Positions 1 through 8,047 of a stretch of 64,000 nucleotides of DNA are shown piece after piece. How positions within the stretch are numbered: the stretch's first letter is position 1; each line of letters begins with the position of its first letter. The stretch comes from an uncultured Latescibacterota bacterium (lineage in GTDB: Bacteria; Latescibacterota; UBA2968; UBA8231). The position numbers and the translations under genes are program-made. The notes under the pieces were generated by a model. It worked only from the letters and a program-made list of their open reading frames with translations, did not search any database and was not told where the DNA came from. Location: positions 1,302,001 to 1,366,000 of the forward strand of contig OX638377.1 of assembly GCA_951813615.1 (NCBI GenBank). The letters run 5' to 3'.

Positions 1-1903
1 CGATAGGGACTCCTTGGACGTCAAAGGCCAGCGAGTCGCCCACGCCCACGCCCAAAGAAGAAGCGACGCCTGTTTCCAAGGAGACGTAGAGAGTGTCGCC
101 CGAGGGTTGGCTGCGCCAGGTGCCGGCGACAATCTCTTCGGTGTTGGTGAGGGAATCGCGGTAGGTTGCGCGGTATTCGTGCCGCAAGGCCCAATTGCCG
201 CGTCGGCGTCGATTAGCGGTGGTGTCGCGGAGTATGGTGCGGACGGGTTGGCCTTTGACGCTGTGGATGTGCATGGTGACGATGGGCATTTGTTGCAACA
301 GCGGTAGATCCATCCCGGCGACGAGGGCGCTTAGCTCTTGGCGCTGGTCGTTTTGGATGTCGAAGAGTACGACGTTGGGGTTTTGGTCGGAGCCGACGCT
401 TTTGATGTAGGACAGCAGGTTGGTCTGGGTTAGGAAGAGAGTGCTGAGCAGGAAGGTCCCTAACCCGAGGCCCAACATCAGCAGCGTAGTCTGGTTGTTA
501 GGCCGGTAGAGGTTGGCCAGCCCCTGACGCCAGATATAGCTCCAAGAGGCGGGAAAGAAGCGCCGCGTGCCGTAGATGATTGAGCGAGCCGTAAGCGTTA
601 GGAGCGCAAAGGCGGCTCCAACCCCGCCGACAAAGCCAAGGGCTAGCGGCCAGCGGTCGGTGAGTCGGTAGGCGAAGAGCACCGTCGTTAGGACGATCCC
701 CGCATACAAAGCCCAGCGCAGCCACCCACTGTCGGCTGGTTGGTCGTCTTCAAAGGAGGCACGCAGGGTCAAAAGCGGCGAGGTCTTGCGGATGGCCAGC
801 AGTGGTCGGGCGGCAAACAACAGCGACAGGCTGACGCCGAGGCCGAGACCCTCCAAAACGGCGAGGAAATCAAAGCGCGGCTCGACTTGGAGGGGTAGCA
901 CATCGGCGAGGACGTTGGGGAGCAGGTAGAGAACTCCGACGCCGAGCAAAGCTCCAGTGAGTGAGCCGATCAAGCCCATGCCCCCGGCTTGGATTAGATA
1001 GATCAGGACAGTCTGACGGGCCGTGGCACCGAGGCTGCGCAGCACGGCGACCGTGGACAATTTTTGCCGCGTGTAGGTGTGGATGGCGCTGGCCACGCCT
1101 ACGCCGCCGAGCAGCAAGGCGATAAAGCTGCCGAGGTTTAAGAAGCGATAGAGGTTGTTGAGGGTGCGGCCGAGGCGGGCTTTGCGGCTCTCGATGGTTT
1201 CGAGTCGGAGGCGGTCGCCTCGGGTGTGCGGGCGGATGGATTTGGCTATCGCTTGAACATCCCGCTCGGGGAAGTGGAAGAAGGCGGTGTAGGTGACGCG
1301 GCTGCCCCGTTGGATCAGGTGAGTGTCGTCGAGGTAGGACATCGGGATATAGACGCGCGGCTGGATGTCGCTGAAGAGGGCGTTCTCGCCGGGAATGCGC
1401 AGGAGGCGGCCACCGATGAGGAAGACCGTATCGCCGATCTTGATCGAGTCGCCGACTGCCGCGTCAAACTGCAACATGAGCGCTTCGTCAACGAGGGCAT
1501 GGGGCTGGGTGCGGAAGCTCTGCGCGGCCTCAGCCGGTGCTGTTTTTAGCTCGCCGTAAAAGGGGAAAGGGCCATCAAGGGCGCGGATCTGGGCGAGGCG
1601 GGTGCCTTGGCTCTTGGGCAGGTAAATCATGGAATTGAAGGCCACTTGGCGCGCCTGAACGCCGCCGAGCGAGTCGATGAGTGCCTCGGTGGCGGGTGTG
1701 AAGGGCTGGCGGCTCGCCAGTGACATATCGGCACCTAAGAGCGCGGCGGCTTGTTGGTCCATGGCCTCTTGCAGTGTGGAACTGAGGCTGCCCAAGCCGA
1801 CGAGCGCACCGATGCCGATGGAAATTGAAGAGGTAAAAAGCAGCAGTTTGCGGCGGTGGCTGCGGCTGTCGCGCCAGGCCATTTTGCCGAGCCAGACTAT
1901 CAT
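1..1903 (-). CDS. ABC transporter permease, FtsX/MacB type (YbbP-like), 3' end outside window
   Basis: Open frame read from an ATG at 1903 that runs off the left edge. The start MIVWLGKMAWRDSRSHRRK is followed by a hydrophobic segment (about residues 20-38) and then a periplasmic MacB_PCD-like region. A further stretch near position 490 reads RPNNQTTLLMLGLGLGTF, typical of the second membrane half of YbbP-type permeases. Its start overlaps the stop of the ATP-binding subunit by 4 bases (ATGA), so the two are translationally coupled. By family, YbbA/YbbP and LolCDE-like systems move lipids or lipophilic compounds from the inner membrane; the substrate here is unknown. The C-terminus is not visible. 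Confidence 0.85.
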   Translation of the reverse strand, partial: MIVWLGKMAWRDSRSHRRKLLLFTSSISIGIGALVGLGSLSSTLQEAMDQQAAALLGADMSLASRQPFTPATEALIDSLGGVQARQVAFNSMIYLPKSQGTRLAQIRALDGPFPFYGELKTAPAEAAQSFRTQPHALVDEALMLQFDAAVGDSIKIGDTVFLIGGRLLRIPGENALFSDIQPRVYIPMSYLDDTHLIQRGSRVTYTAFFHFPERDVQAIAKSIRPHTRGDRLRLETIESRKARLGRTLNNLYRFLNLGSFIALLLGGVGVASAIHTYTRQKLSTVAVLRSLGATARQTVLIYLIQAGGMGLIGSLTGALLGVGVLYLLPNVLADVLPLQVEPRFDFLAVLEGLGLGVSLSLLFAARPLLAIRKTSPLLTLRASFEDDQPADSGWLRWALYAGIVLTTVLFAYRLTDRWPLALGFVGGVGAAFALLTLTARSIIYGTRRFFPASWSYIWRQGLANLYRPNNQTTLLMLGLGLGTFLLSTLFLTQTNLLSYIKSVGSDQNPNVVLFDIQNDQRQELSALVAGMDLPLLQQMPIVTMHIHSVKGQPVRTILRDTTANRRRRGNWALRHEYRATYRDSLTNTEEIVAGTWRSQPSGDTLYVSLETGVASSLGVGVGDSLAFDVQGVPI

Positions 1904-2589
1904 GGAACTAGCTGATCCTCGGCTACCCGGCCGCCTTGGAGGCGGATGATTCGCTGGGTGAGGCGGGCCAGCGTCAGATCGTGGGTAACCAGAATTAGGG
2001 TGGCACCGGATTCTTCGTTGAGGCTAAAGAGCAAGTCCCGCACTTTGCCGCTGGTACCGTCGTCGAGGTTGCCGGTAGGCTCGTCGGCAAAGAGGAGCGC
2101 GGGGCGATTGATAAAGGCCCGCGCGAGGGCCACGCGCTGCTGCTCTCCCCCTGAAAGCTGTGCCGGATAGTGATGCAGCCGGTCACCCAAGCCGACCCGG
2201 TCGAGCAGGTCAACGGCGCGTTCGCGGACGTTTGGCTCGCGGCGCAATTCGAGCGGTACCATGGCGTTTTCGAGGGCGCTGAGGGTGGGGATGAGCTGGA
2301 AGGTTTGGAAGACGAAGCCGACCTTTTCGCTGCGGAGATGCGCGCGCTGGTCTTCGTCGAGACCGTCTAAATCCACGCCGTCGAGCGCGACCGATCCCGA
2401 GCTGGCGCGATCCAGCCCAGCGCACAATCCTAACAGCGTGGTTTTGCCGCTGCCCGAGGGGCCGACGACTGCGCAGGTGGCACCGGCCGCAAGGGAGAAA
2501 CTCACGTCGTCGAGGACGGTCAGGGAGGTTGGCCCCGTGCCGTAGGTTTTGGTCAGGTGTTGTACGTTCAGGGCTATTGGGTCGCCCAT
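1900..2589 (-). CDS. ABC transporter ATP-binding protein, LolD/YbbA family
   Basis: 229 aa. Walker A GPSGSGKTT is at about 43-51, the Q-loop in VFQTFQLIPTLSALEN, the signature LSGGEQQ at 145-151, Walker B LLFADEPT at 165-172 and the H-loop histidine near 203. VFQTFQLIPT and LSGGEQQRVALARA are typical of the MacB/LolD/YbbA group. The ATG at 2589 was chosen because GGAGG lies 5-6 bases upstream; the frame is open further but that extension has no family similarity and overlaps the phosphodiesterase gene. It overlaps that upstream gene by 16 bases and the downstream permease by 4. It energises the FtsX-type permease. Confidence 0.93.
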   Translation of the reverse strand: MGDPIALNVQHLTKTYGTGPTSLTVLDDVSFSLAAGATCAVVGPSGSGKTTLLGLCAGLDRASSGSVALDGVDLDGLDEDQRAHLRSEKVGFVFQTFQLIPTLSALENAMVPLELRREPNVRERAVDLLDRVGLGDRLHHYPAQLSGGEQQRVALARAFINRPALLFADEPTGNLDDGTSGKVRDLLFSLNEESGATLILVTHDLTLARLTQRIIRLQGGRVAEDQLVP

Positions 2590-3485
2590 GATGCCTCCTC
2601 TGCGGGCTGGCGGTTCAGGATGTGGAGCAGACGGTCGGGATAGTCGGTGATTAGGCCATCGACGCCTAGGTCGAGGTAGTGCTGCATGGCATCGGGATCG
2701 TTGATGGTCCAGATGTGGACTTGGATGTTGTGGGCGTGGGCACGGGCGATGAAGCGCCGATCTATCAGGTTGATTTTGCCTAAGCGGGCCGGGACCTGAA
2801 AGGCTTGGCTGGCCGGGTGGTAAGCCGCGTCGAGCCTCAGCCAGTGGAGAAATATAAAGGACATTCCCGCTGATGAAGAAGCCGAAGTCGCCACTTCGGG
2901 GCAAGCTTGGCGCAAGTTTTCTAAAGGACGGCTGTGGAAGGAAGCGGCGATGACGCGGTCGCTTAGCTCGAAGCGCCGGATCGTTCCGCAGAAGTCGCGT
3001 ACTAGCGCATCAGAGTCATTTTTGATTTCGATGAGAAAGCGCATGTTGGGAAAGGCTGTAAAGACCTCATCTAGAGTGGGGATTGCGACTCCTTGGCTGC
3101 GATAGGGAAAGGTTTGGCCGTCTGGGCTGAAGTGGTAGCCGGCGTCTAGCTGTTTCAATTGAACGAGGCTCAAGCTATCGGCTGCGCCGTGGCCGTTGGT
3201 CGTGCGGTCAACGCGCCGGTCGTGCAGGACGACGAGCGCGCCGTCGCTGCTTTGGCGCAAGTCCATTTCTAGCACATCGACGCCCAACGCGGCCGAGTGG
3301 GCAAAGGCCGTCAGGGTGTTTTCCGGAGCCAGCCCCTTGCCGCCTCGGTGGGCGATGACCAAGATGTCCTCTGATGTAAAGTAGGGATGCGGCTCTACGG
3401 GGTGCGATGTTAGGGCGAAGGCACCGTACAACACTGGTGCTAAAAGAAGCAAGGCGAGCAAGGCCCGCTTGAGGAATAGACGCAT
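2574..3485 (-). CDS. Glycerophosphodiester phosphodiesterase, membrane-anchored
   Basis: 303 aa. A hydrophobic N-terminal segment (about 5-25) probably anchors it or acts as an uncleaved signal. The GDPD catalytic set is visible: HRGG at 46-49, the acidic pair in VLEMD at 71-75, and VVLHD with the second catalytic histidine near 88. The family hydrolyses glycerophosphodiesters to glycerol-3-phosphate and an alcohol. The N-terminal anchor suggests action in the periplasm on phospholipid breakdown products. It is the first gene of the operon with the ABC transporter. A second, cytosolic-looking GDPD is encoded at 25485-26333. Confidence 0.92.
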   Translation of the reverse strand: MRLFLKRALLALLLLAPVLYGAFALTSHPVEPHPYFTSEDILVIAHRGGKGLAPENTLTAFAHSAALGVDVLEMDLRQSSDGALVVLHDRRVDRTTNGHGAADSLSLVQLKQLDAGYHFSPDGQTFPYRSQGVAIPTLDEVFTAFPNMRFLIEIKNDSDALVRDFCGTIRRFELSDRVIAASFHSRPLENLRQACPEVATSASSSAGMSFIFLHWLRLDAAYHPASQAFQVPARLGKINLIDRRFIARAHAHNIQVHIWTINDPDAMQHYLDLGVDGLITDYPDRLLHILNRQPAEEASWATQ

Positions 3486-3612
3486 GGATTATGCAGGAGT
3501 TCTATCGGAAAAGTTGCACAAGAAGATACCTAGCGGCTGGATTCGGGCAAGTTTTGAACTGTTCAGTTGTTCTTTATGTTCCCGTTGCATAGACAATGGA
3601 AAGGAGTCGGCG

Positions 3613-4428
3613 ATGATCGTCGATACACACGCACATATTTACCACGGCGATGAGACGCAATACCCCATGATAGAAGATCCCTTCCGCCCACAGCCGGGCG
3701 TGGGGACTATCGAACACTTGCGGCGTGAGGTCCAGGCCAATGGCATCGGACGGGTGGTGCTGATCCAGACTGGGTCGGCCTATCGCTGGGACAATCGGTT
3801 GTTGGCCGATACGGCCCGAGCCAATGCCGACTGGACGGTCGGGGTCTGCACGTTGGACCCGGCTGGGGACGATAGCCCGGACGAGTTGGAGCGGCTGGTG
3901 ACTGAATACAACGTCAAGGGACTCCGCCTCGAAGCCGCGCCTGCGGGGTACGACCAGCCTGGGGCGGCGCGGCTCTGGCGTCGGGCTGGCGAAGTGGGCG
4001 CGGTAATCTGCGCCCATTTGCGCGAGGAGCAACTCGGCGAGTTGGCGGCTTTGCTAGAGCGATTCCCCCACGTCCCGGTGGTGCTGGACCACTGCGCCTA
4101 TCCGGTGGGGGCTAATGGGATTGAGGACGCGGCGGTGCGCCAAGTAGCGGATTTGGCGCGCTTTGACCAACTCCACGCCAAACTCACCTTTGCAGTGACC
4201 AGCTCGGATCAGGAGTACCCGTTCGCCGATACGCACCCGCAATTGCGCCATTTGCTTGCGGCCTTTGGTCCCGAGCGCTGTGTCTGGGGATCGGATTTCC
4301 CGTGCGAGCACTGGTTGGAAAACACGACCTATGCCCAGCACTTGGCGGTGTTCACCGAAGAATTGGGGCTGAGCGCGGCGGAGCAGGAGCAGGTGTTGGG
4401 GGTGACAGCTATGCGGCTGTTTTTTTAA
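3613..4428 (+). CDS. Metal-dependent amidohydrolase, TIM-barrel (amidohydrolase_2 type)
   Basis: 271 aa from the ATG at 3613, supported by AAGGAG 7 bases upstream and by the family-typical start MIVDTHAHIYH, which carries the HxH metal motif at 6-8. Later metal and catalytic elements are ICAHLREEQ, VVLDHCAYP and WGSDFPCEHW, the last carrying the conserved Asp. Relatives hydrolyse lactones or decarboxylate small acids, often in sugar or aromatic acid breakdown (TIM-like dicarboxylic acid hydrolases). It is transcribed divergently from the phosphodiesterase, and its stop converges on a broken reading frame on the other strand. Confidence 0.88.
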   Translation: MIVDTHAHIYHGDETQYPMIEDPFRPQPGVGTIEHLRREVQANGIGRVVLIQTGSAYRWDNRLLADTARANADWTVGVCTLDPAGDDSPDELERLVTEYNVKGLRLEAAPAGYDQPGAARLWRRAGEVGAVICAHLREEQLGELAALLERFPHVPVVLDHCAYPVGANGIEDAAVRQVADLARFDQLHAKLTFAVTSSDQEYPFADTHPQLRHLLAAFGPERCVWGSDFPCEHWLENTTYAQHLAVFTEELGLSAAEQEQVLGVTAMRLFF

Positions 4429-4637
4429 AACCGCCGCCAGAGAGAGGGACGTGCCGCCTTGTAATACTGGTCTAACCGCTGGACTATATCGGCGGGCAAG
4501 GGCGTCAGGGGAGGAAGTGCCGTGCGCACTTGGGCTTCGGTCTCGGTGAGGTCGGAGGTCTTAAGTTGCAAGCCGGCGGGCAAGTGCCGCGAGAAGATGT
4601 GCTCTTTATTTTTAATCGACAGCAGGGAATTTTCGTA
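4425..4637 (-). pseudogene. 3' stump of a disrupted gene
   Basis: On the minus strand, reading from 4637 to a TAA at 4425-4427, a clean coding-like frame gives about 70 residues: it starts YENSLLSIKNKEHIFSRH and ends QYYKAARPSLWRRF. There is no start codon; an in-frame TAA lies just upstream at 4638-4640 and no continuation was found. It looks like the C-terminal end of a gene whose body is lost. The family was not recognised. Its broken end lies about 70 bases from the first gene of the P450 cassette, so it may mark an insertion junction. Confidence 0.5.
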
Positions 4638-4649
4638 TTAGGTTTGCAG

Positions 4650-4667
4650 ACGTTTGACCACAAACGT
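4650..4667. repeat. Short hairpin upstream of the P450 cassette
   Basis: Perfect 7-bp arms ACGTTTG and CAAACGT with loop ACCA. There is no T-run, so it is not an obvious terminator. It lies between the gene stump and the cassette and may be regulatory or a junction relic. Confidence 0.4.
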
Positions 4668-4687
4668 GTGCTACTAGGCAAGTGCCA

Positions 4688-4701
4688 CCAACTCGAGTTG
4701 G
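4688..4701. promoter_or_regulatory. 14-bp perfect palindrome just before the P450 cassette
   Basis: CCAACTCGAGTTGG is fully self-complementary and ends 6 bases before the first ATG of the GPP34-P450 gene. No Shine-Dalgarno sequence is seen there. It is a good candidate operator, but no regulator gene is adjacent. Confidence 0.45.
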
Positions 4702-4707
4702 ATTGAC

Positions 4708-6744
4708 ATGATGCGAGCCTTTACCTTCGCCGAAGACTTCTGCCTGCTCTTGCAGGACGACGCCTTAGGTGACCTCCATTCGCTCGAAGGGCGGACCTTG
4801 GACTTCGGCCTTGCCACCGCGGCGTTGTTGGAGCTCGCTCAGCACGATCGCATAGACACCGATCCCGCCAACCTTCAGCTTCTCGATCCGACGCCGCTGG
4901 GCGATCCCATCGCTGATCCCGCCTTGGCCTTGATCGCGGGAAGCCCGGAGACTCACACCCCAGAATACTGGATCCGCCGCATAGGGTTGCAGCTAGGCAC
5001 GCGGATACTCGATGCGACCCGGGACCGCCTGTGCGAGCGGGGCATTCTGGAACGGGACCCCGGCGACCACTTTTTCTTGGCCCCCGCGGTGGCGCACGCG
5101 AAGCGCTATCCCGGCGTGGAGGGCGACAGCGCGGAAGAGGTTAAGGTGCGCGTCATGCGGATTCTCTTCAACGAGGAGATCCCCCAACCGTGGGAGGCCG
5201 ACCTGATCGGTCTTGCCGCCGCCTGCCGCGTATTTGAGAAGGTGCTGAGCGCACGAGAGTTCGACCGGGTGGGCGCACGGATCGAGGCGGTGCAGTCGCT
5301 GAATCTCCTGTGCCGGGCGAGCCGCATCGCAATCGACAAGGACTTGGCGGCGAGCCGGAGCGCCCCCCAGCAACGGTACAAGCCGATTCCCAAGGTGCCC
5401 GGATTGCCGTTGCTGGGCAACGCCCTCGGCATGACCGGCGACCTGAACGATTTCTTGACCAAGCTTTATCGTCGACACGGGCCTATCTTTCGCATTCGGG
5501 TGCCGGGGCGTCGTATCGTCGTCTTGGCCGGCCAGGAGGGGAATTCCTTCGTACTGCGGCACGCACGTACGCACTTGCGCACAAACCGGGAGTTCAGCGA
5601 GCTCTGCCGGGTCATGGAGACCGATCGCGCCATTATATCGATGGACGGTGCGGATCACGTCAGGCTCAGGCGCGTGGCTCAGGCCGGCTACTCAAGGGAG
5701 GTGATCGAGCGAGACATAGATCAGGCGATAGAGATAGCCCAGCGCCATGTGACCGCTTGGCCCATGGGACCGCGGTTGCGGGCGTTTGAGACCGTGCAGC
5801 GGATCGTAACCGAACAGGTAGGCGTCTTGGCAACGGGCCTGTCACCTCGCGACTACCTCGACGATCTCAAGTACTACCTCGACACGTTGTTTTTTGCCAT
5901 CCGACGCGATCGTCCTCGGTTCATGTACGCGCATCGCATACCTCGGGTGAGGGGTCGGATCCGGCAGCTCTGCAGGGAGGTGATCGAGTTGCACGATCCC
6001 GACCTCCGGCAGGGGTGCCCGCATGACGTCATCGACGCCTTTTTGGAGTTGCACCGCCAAGATCCGCAATTCCTGCCCGAAACCGACCTCATGTCCGCCG
6101 TGGTCGGGCCGTACATTGCAGCCGTGGATACCGTAGCCGGGGCGTTGAGCTTTGCCGTCCTGAGGCTTTTCTCCGAACCTGAGTACTTGGAGGTACTTAG
6201 GGCCGAGGCAGATGCGCTCTTCGCAAAGGGTATGCCCAACGCCAAGGACGTGCGCGCACTGGCGAACACCCATGCTTTCGTGACCGAGTCGCTTCGCTGT
6301 TACCCGATCACGCCGGCGATGATGCGGACCGCTTGCAACGGCTTTGAGTTCCAAGGACACTGGGTTCCCGCCGGAACCTCGCTCATGGTCGCGACCACGG
6401 TGGTTCACAAGGATCCCGAGTATTACCCGGACCCCGACCGTTTTGAGATCGAACGGCACCTGCCGCCCCGGATGGAATCAAAGCAGAAGGGTGCATTTGC
6501 TCCGTTCGGCCTCGGGCCGCACACCTGCCTGGGCGGCGCGTTCGGTCAAGTGCAGATGGCGACGGTCATCGCCACGATGCTGCGCTACGGGGAGTTTGAG
6601 CGCGACCCCGCGCCCGAGGACGGCGCGATCCGGGCCACGGGCTATCCTTCGTATCGTCCGCACCGCAAGGTTGGATTCCGTCTCGTTCGCCGCAGAAACG
6701 AGGGCCAATCGTGCGGCGCGGCCGAATCTGAGGCGAAGTCGTGA
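4708..6744 (+). CDS. GPP34 (GOLPH3-like) domain fused to cytochrome P450
   Basis: 678 aa, against about 400-450 for a stand-alone bacterial P450. Residues about 4-200 match the GPP34 fold: FTFAEDFCLLLQDD, then LDFGLATAALLELA, DPTPLGDPIADPALALI and the region to IEAVQSL. A short linker leads to a complete P450 from about 225: KVPGLPLLGNALG, an I-helix AAVDTVAGALSF, ESLR (the ExxR helix), PDPDRFEIER, and the haem-ligand loop FAPFGLGPHTCLGG with Cys607. GPP34 proteins bind membranes (PI4P in eukaryotic GOLPH3), so the domain may hold the P450 at a membrane; this is inference. It starts the four-gene cassette and overlaps the next gene by 4 bases. No ferredoxin or reductase is nearby. The second codon (ATG at 4711) is an alternative start. 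Confidence 0.9.
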   Translation: MMRAFTFAEDFCLLLQDDALGDLHSLEGRTLDFGLATAALLELAQHDRIDTDPANLQLLDPTPLGDPIADPALALIAGSPETHTPEYWIRRIGLQLGTRILDATRDRLCERGILERDPGDHFFLAPAVAHAKRYPGVEGDSAEEVKVRVMRILFNEEIPQPWEADLIGLAAACRVFEKVLSAREFDRVGARIEAVQSLNLLCRASRIAIDKDLAASRSAPQQRYKPIPKVPGLPLLGNALGMTGDLNDFLTKLYRRHGPIFRIRVPGRRIVVLAGQEGNSFVLRHARTHLRTNREFSELCRVMETDRAIISMDGADHVRLRRVAQAGYSREVIERDIDQAIEIAQRHVTAWPMGPRLRAFETVQRIVTEQVGVLATGLSPRDYLDDLKYYLDTLFFAIRRDRPRFMYAHRIPRVRGRIRQLCREVIELHDPDLRQGCPHDVIDAFLELHRQDPQFLPETDLMSAVVGPYIAAVDTVAGALSFAVLRLFSEPEYLEVLRAEADALFAKGMPNAKDVRALANTHAFVTESLRCYPITPAMMRTACNGFEFQGHWVPAGTSLMVATTVVHKDPEYYPDPDRFEIERHLPPRMESKQKGAFAPFGLGPHTCLGGAFGQVQMATVIATMLRYGEFERDPAPEDGAIRATGYPSYRPHRKVGFRLVRRRNEGQSCGAAESEAKS

Positions 6745-8021
6745 TCGACGGCCCCGAGACCATCACCCCCCAGTGGCTTGACGAGGTGATCGCTCCCCAA
6801 GGCGTTGCTCGGCAGCGGGGCGAGGGCGGCATTGACTCGGTCAATGTGCGGGAGATAGGCACGGGAGTGGGGCAACTCAGTCGCATATTCCGGGTCGAGA
6901 TTGCCGGGAGGGGGGACTATCCGGCCAGCGTGGTGGTCAAGTTGCCCAGCGACGATCCGCAGGCCTTCCGCATGTGCCGGCGGATGTCGCTTTATCGGCG
7001 GGAGTTTCTCTCCTACCGCCGCGTGACACCTGCGCTCGGGGTGGCGACGCCGAACCTGCTCTTCGGTGAATTCGACGGGCGCACCCATCGCTTCGTACTC
7101 GTGCTGGACGATGTGGCGAACTGGTGGGACGGGCGAGCTCGCGGAAGAGACCAACTCCAGGGGGCCGACGCAAGCGAGGCGCGAACGGCCGCCCGGGCAG
7201 CCGCTCGCATTCACGCACCTTTCTGGGGCCAGACGGACCGGACCATCGTGCGGCGGTCCGAGGACGGATCGGAGGCGCGGATCGCGAAAGCGTCATCCGA
7301 GCATCCACTGTCGGAGTTCAAGGAGATATTTCGCCCTCTCGTCAGATGGGCTCTCCAGTTCGTATACGTGAAGAGCCTCCCCGCTGCCCTCGCCCGGTTC
7401 CCCGAAGCCTTCAGCTCCCGTCACCGCGAGCTGGCCGCCGCGTTCGGCCCGTTCGCAGCGGCTCAACTTGCCGCCGCGTCCTCCGGTCCAAAGACCTTCA
7501 TCCACGGCGACTACCGACTCGACAACATGTTCTTCTCTCCGCGCGAAGCCGAGCGCTTCGCGATCGTGGACTGGCAGGCTGCCGCCATCGGGTGCGGCCT
7601 GTACGATCTGGCCTACTTCGTATGTACCAGCGTGAGCCGCGACTTGCGGCCGAGGATCGAGGGGGAGCTCTTAGAGGAGTATCACGGTGAGCTCTGCGCG
7701 CGGGGCGTCCGCGAGTTCAGTATCGAGCAGTGCCGGGAGCTTTACCGCGCCTCGGTGCTCGCCTGTTTGGTCCGGCAGGTGATCGTGGCTGGCTCGGCGA
7801 ACCTCGACAACGAACGGGCGCACCGGTTGACCCAGACCTGCCTGAAGCGCACGCTCCACGCCATCGAAGGAGTCGACGGCTGGGCGCACATCGCTTCCGC
7901 CGGGCGGCGCTCGGCCCTCGGCTGGGCCGTCACCCGGCTGGCGCATCATGCAGCGAGGCGAGGCTCGGCCAGAGAGCGCACACAGGCCGGGCCGGGATTG
8001 CGAACCAGCGGTTCACGTTAG
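6741..8021 (+). CDS. Phosphotransferase, APH / ecdysteroid-kinase-like
   Basis: 426 aa with a GTG start overlapping the P450 stop (GTGA). The protein-kinase-like catalytic centre is clear: TFIHGDYRLDNMFF with the Brenner-type His255/Asp257, and FAIVDWQ with the metal-binding Asp277. An N-lobe VVVKLPSDD supplies the ATP-binding lysine. Relatives include aminoglycoside phosphotransferases, choline kinases and EcKinase proteins that phosphorylate hydroxyl groups of steroids and other small molecules. Next to a P450 and a sulfotransferase, a hydroxylated lipophilic substrate is more likely than an aminoglycoside, but this is inferred. The last 50 residues are Arg/Ala-rich and poorly conserved-looking. 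Confidence 0.85.
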   Translation: MIDGPETITPQWLDEVIAPQGVARQRGEGGIDSVNVREIGTGVGQLSRIFRVEIAGRGDYPASVVVKLPSDDPQAFRMCRRMSLYRREFLSYRRVTPALGVATPNLLFGEFDGRTHRFVLVLDDVANWWDGRARGRDQLQGADASEARTAARAAARIHAPFWGQTDRTIVRRSEDGSEARIAKASSEHPLSEFKEIFRPLVRWALQFVYVKSLPAALARFPEAFSSRHRELAAAFGPFAAAQLAAASSGPKTFIHGDYRLDNMFFSPREAERFAIVDWQAAAIGCGLYDLAYFVCTSVSRDLRPRIEGELLEEYHGELCARGVREFSIEQCRELYRASVLACLVRQVIVAGSANLDNERAHRLTQTCLKRTLHAIEGVDGWAHIASAGRRSALGWAVTRLAHHAARRGSARERTQAGPGLRTSGSR

Positions 8022-8047
8022 TCGATTGCATTTGGGAGATTACTACT

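Noticed and set aside
4993..6459. Long open frames on the minus strand opposite the P450 gene (up to 221 codons)
   Set aside because: They are antisense shadows of GC-rich codons; they show no family motifs while the plus strand encodes a complete P450.
7730..8047. N-terminal extension of the sulfotransferase frame into the kinase gene
   Set aside because: It overlaps about 290 bases of the kinase, is Arg/Pro-rich, and the family-like sequence begins at the ATG at 8048.
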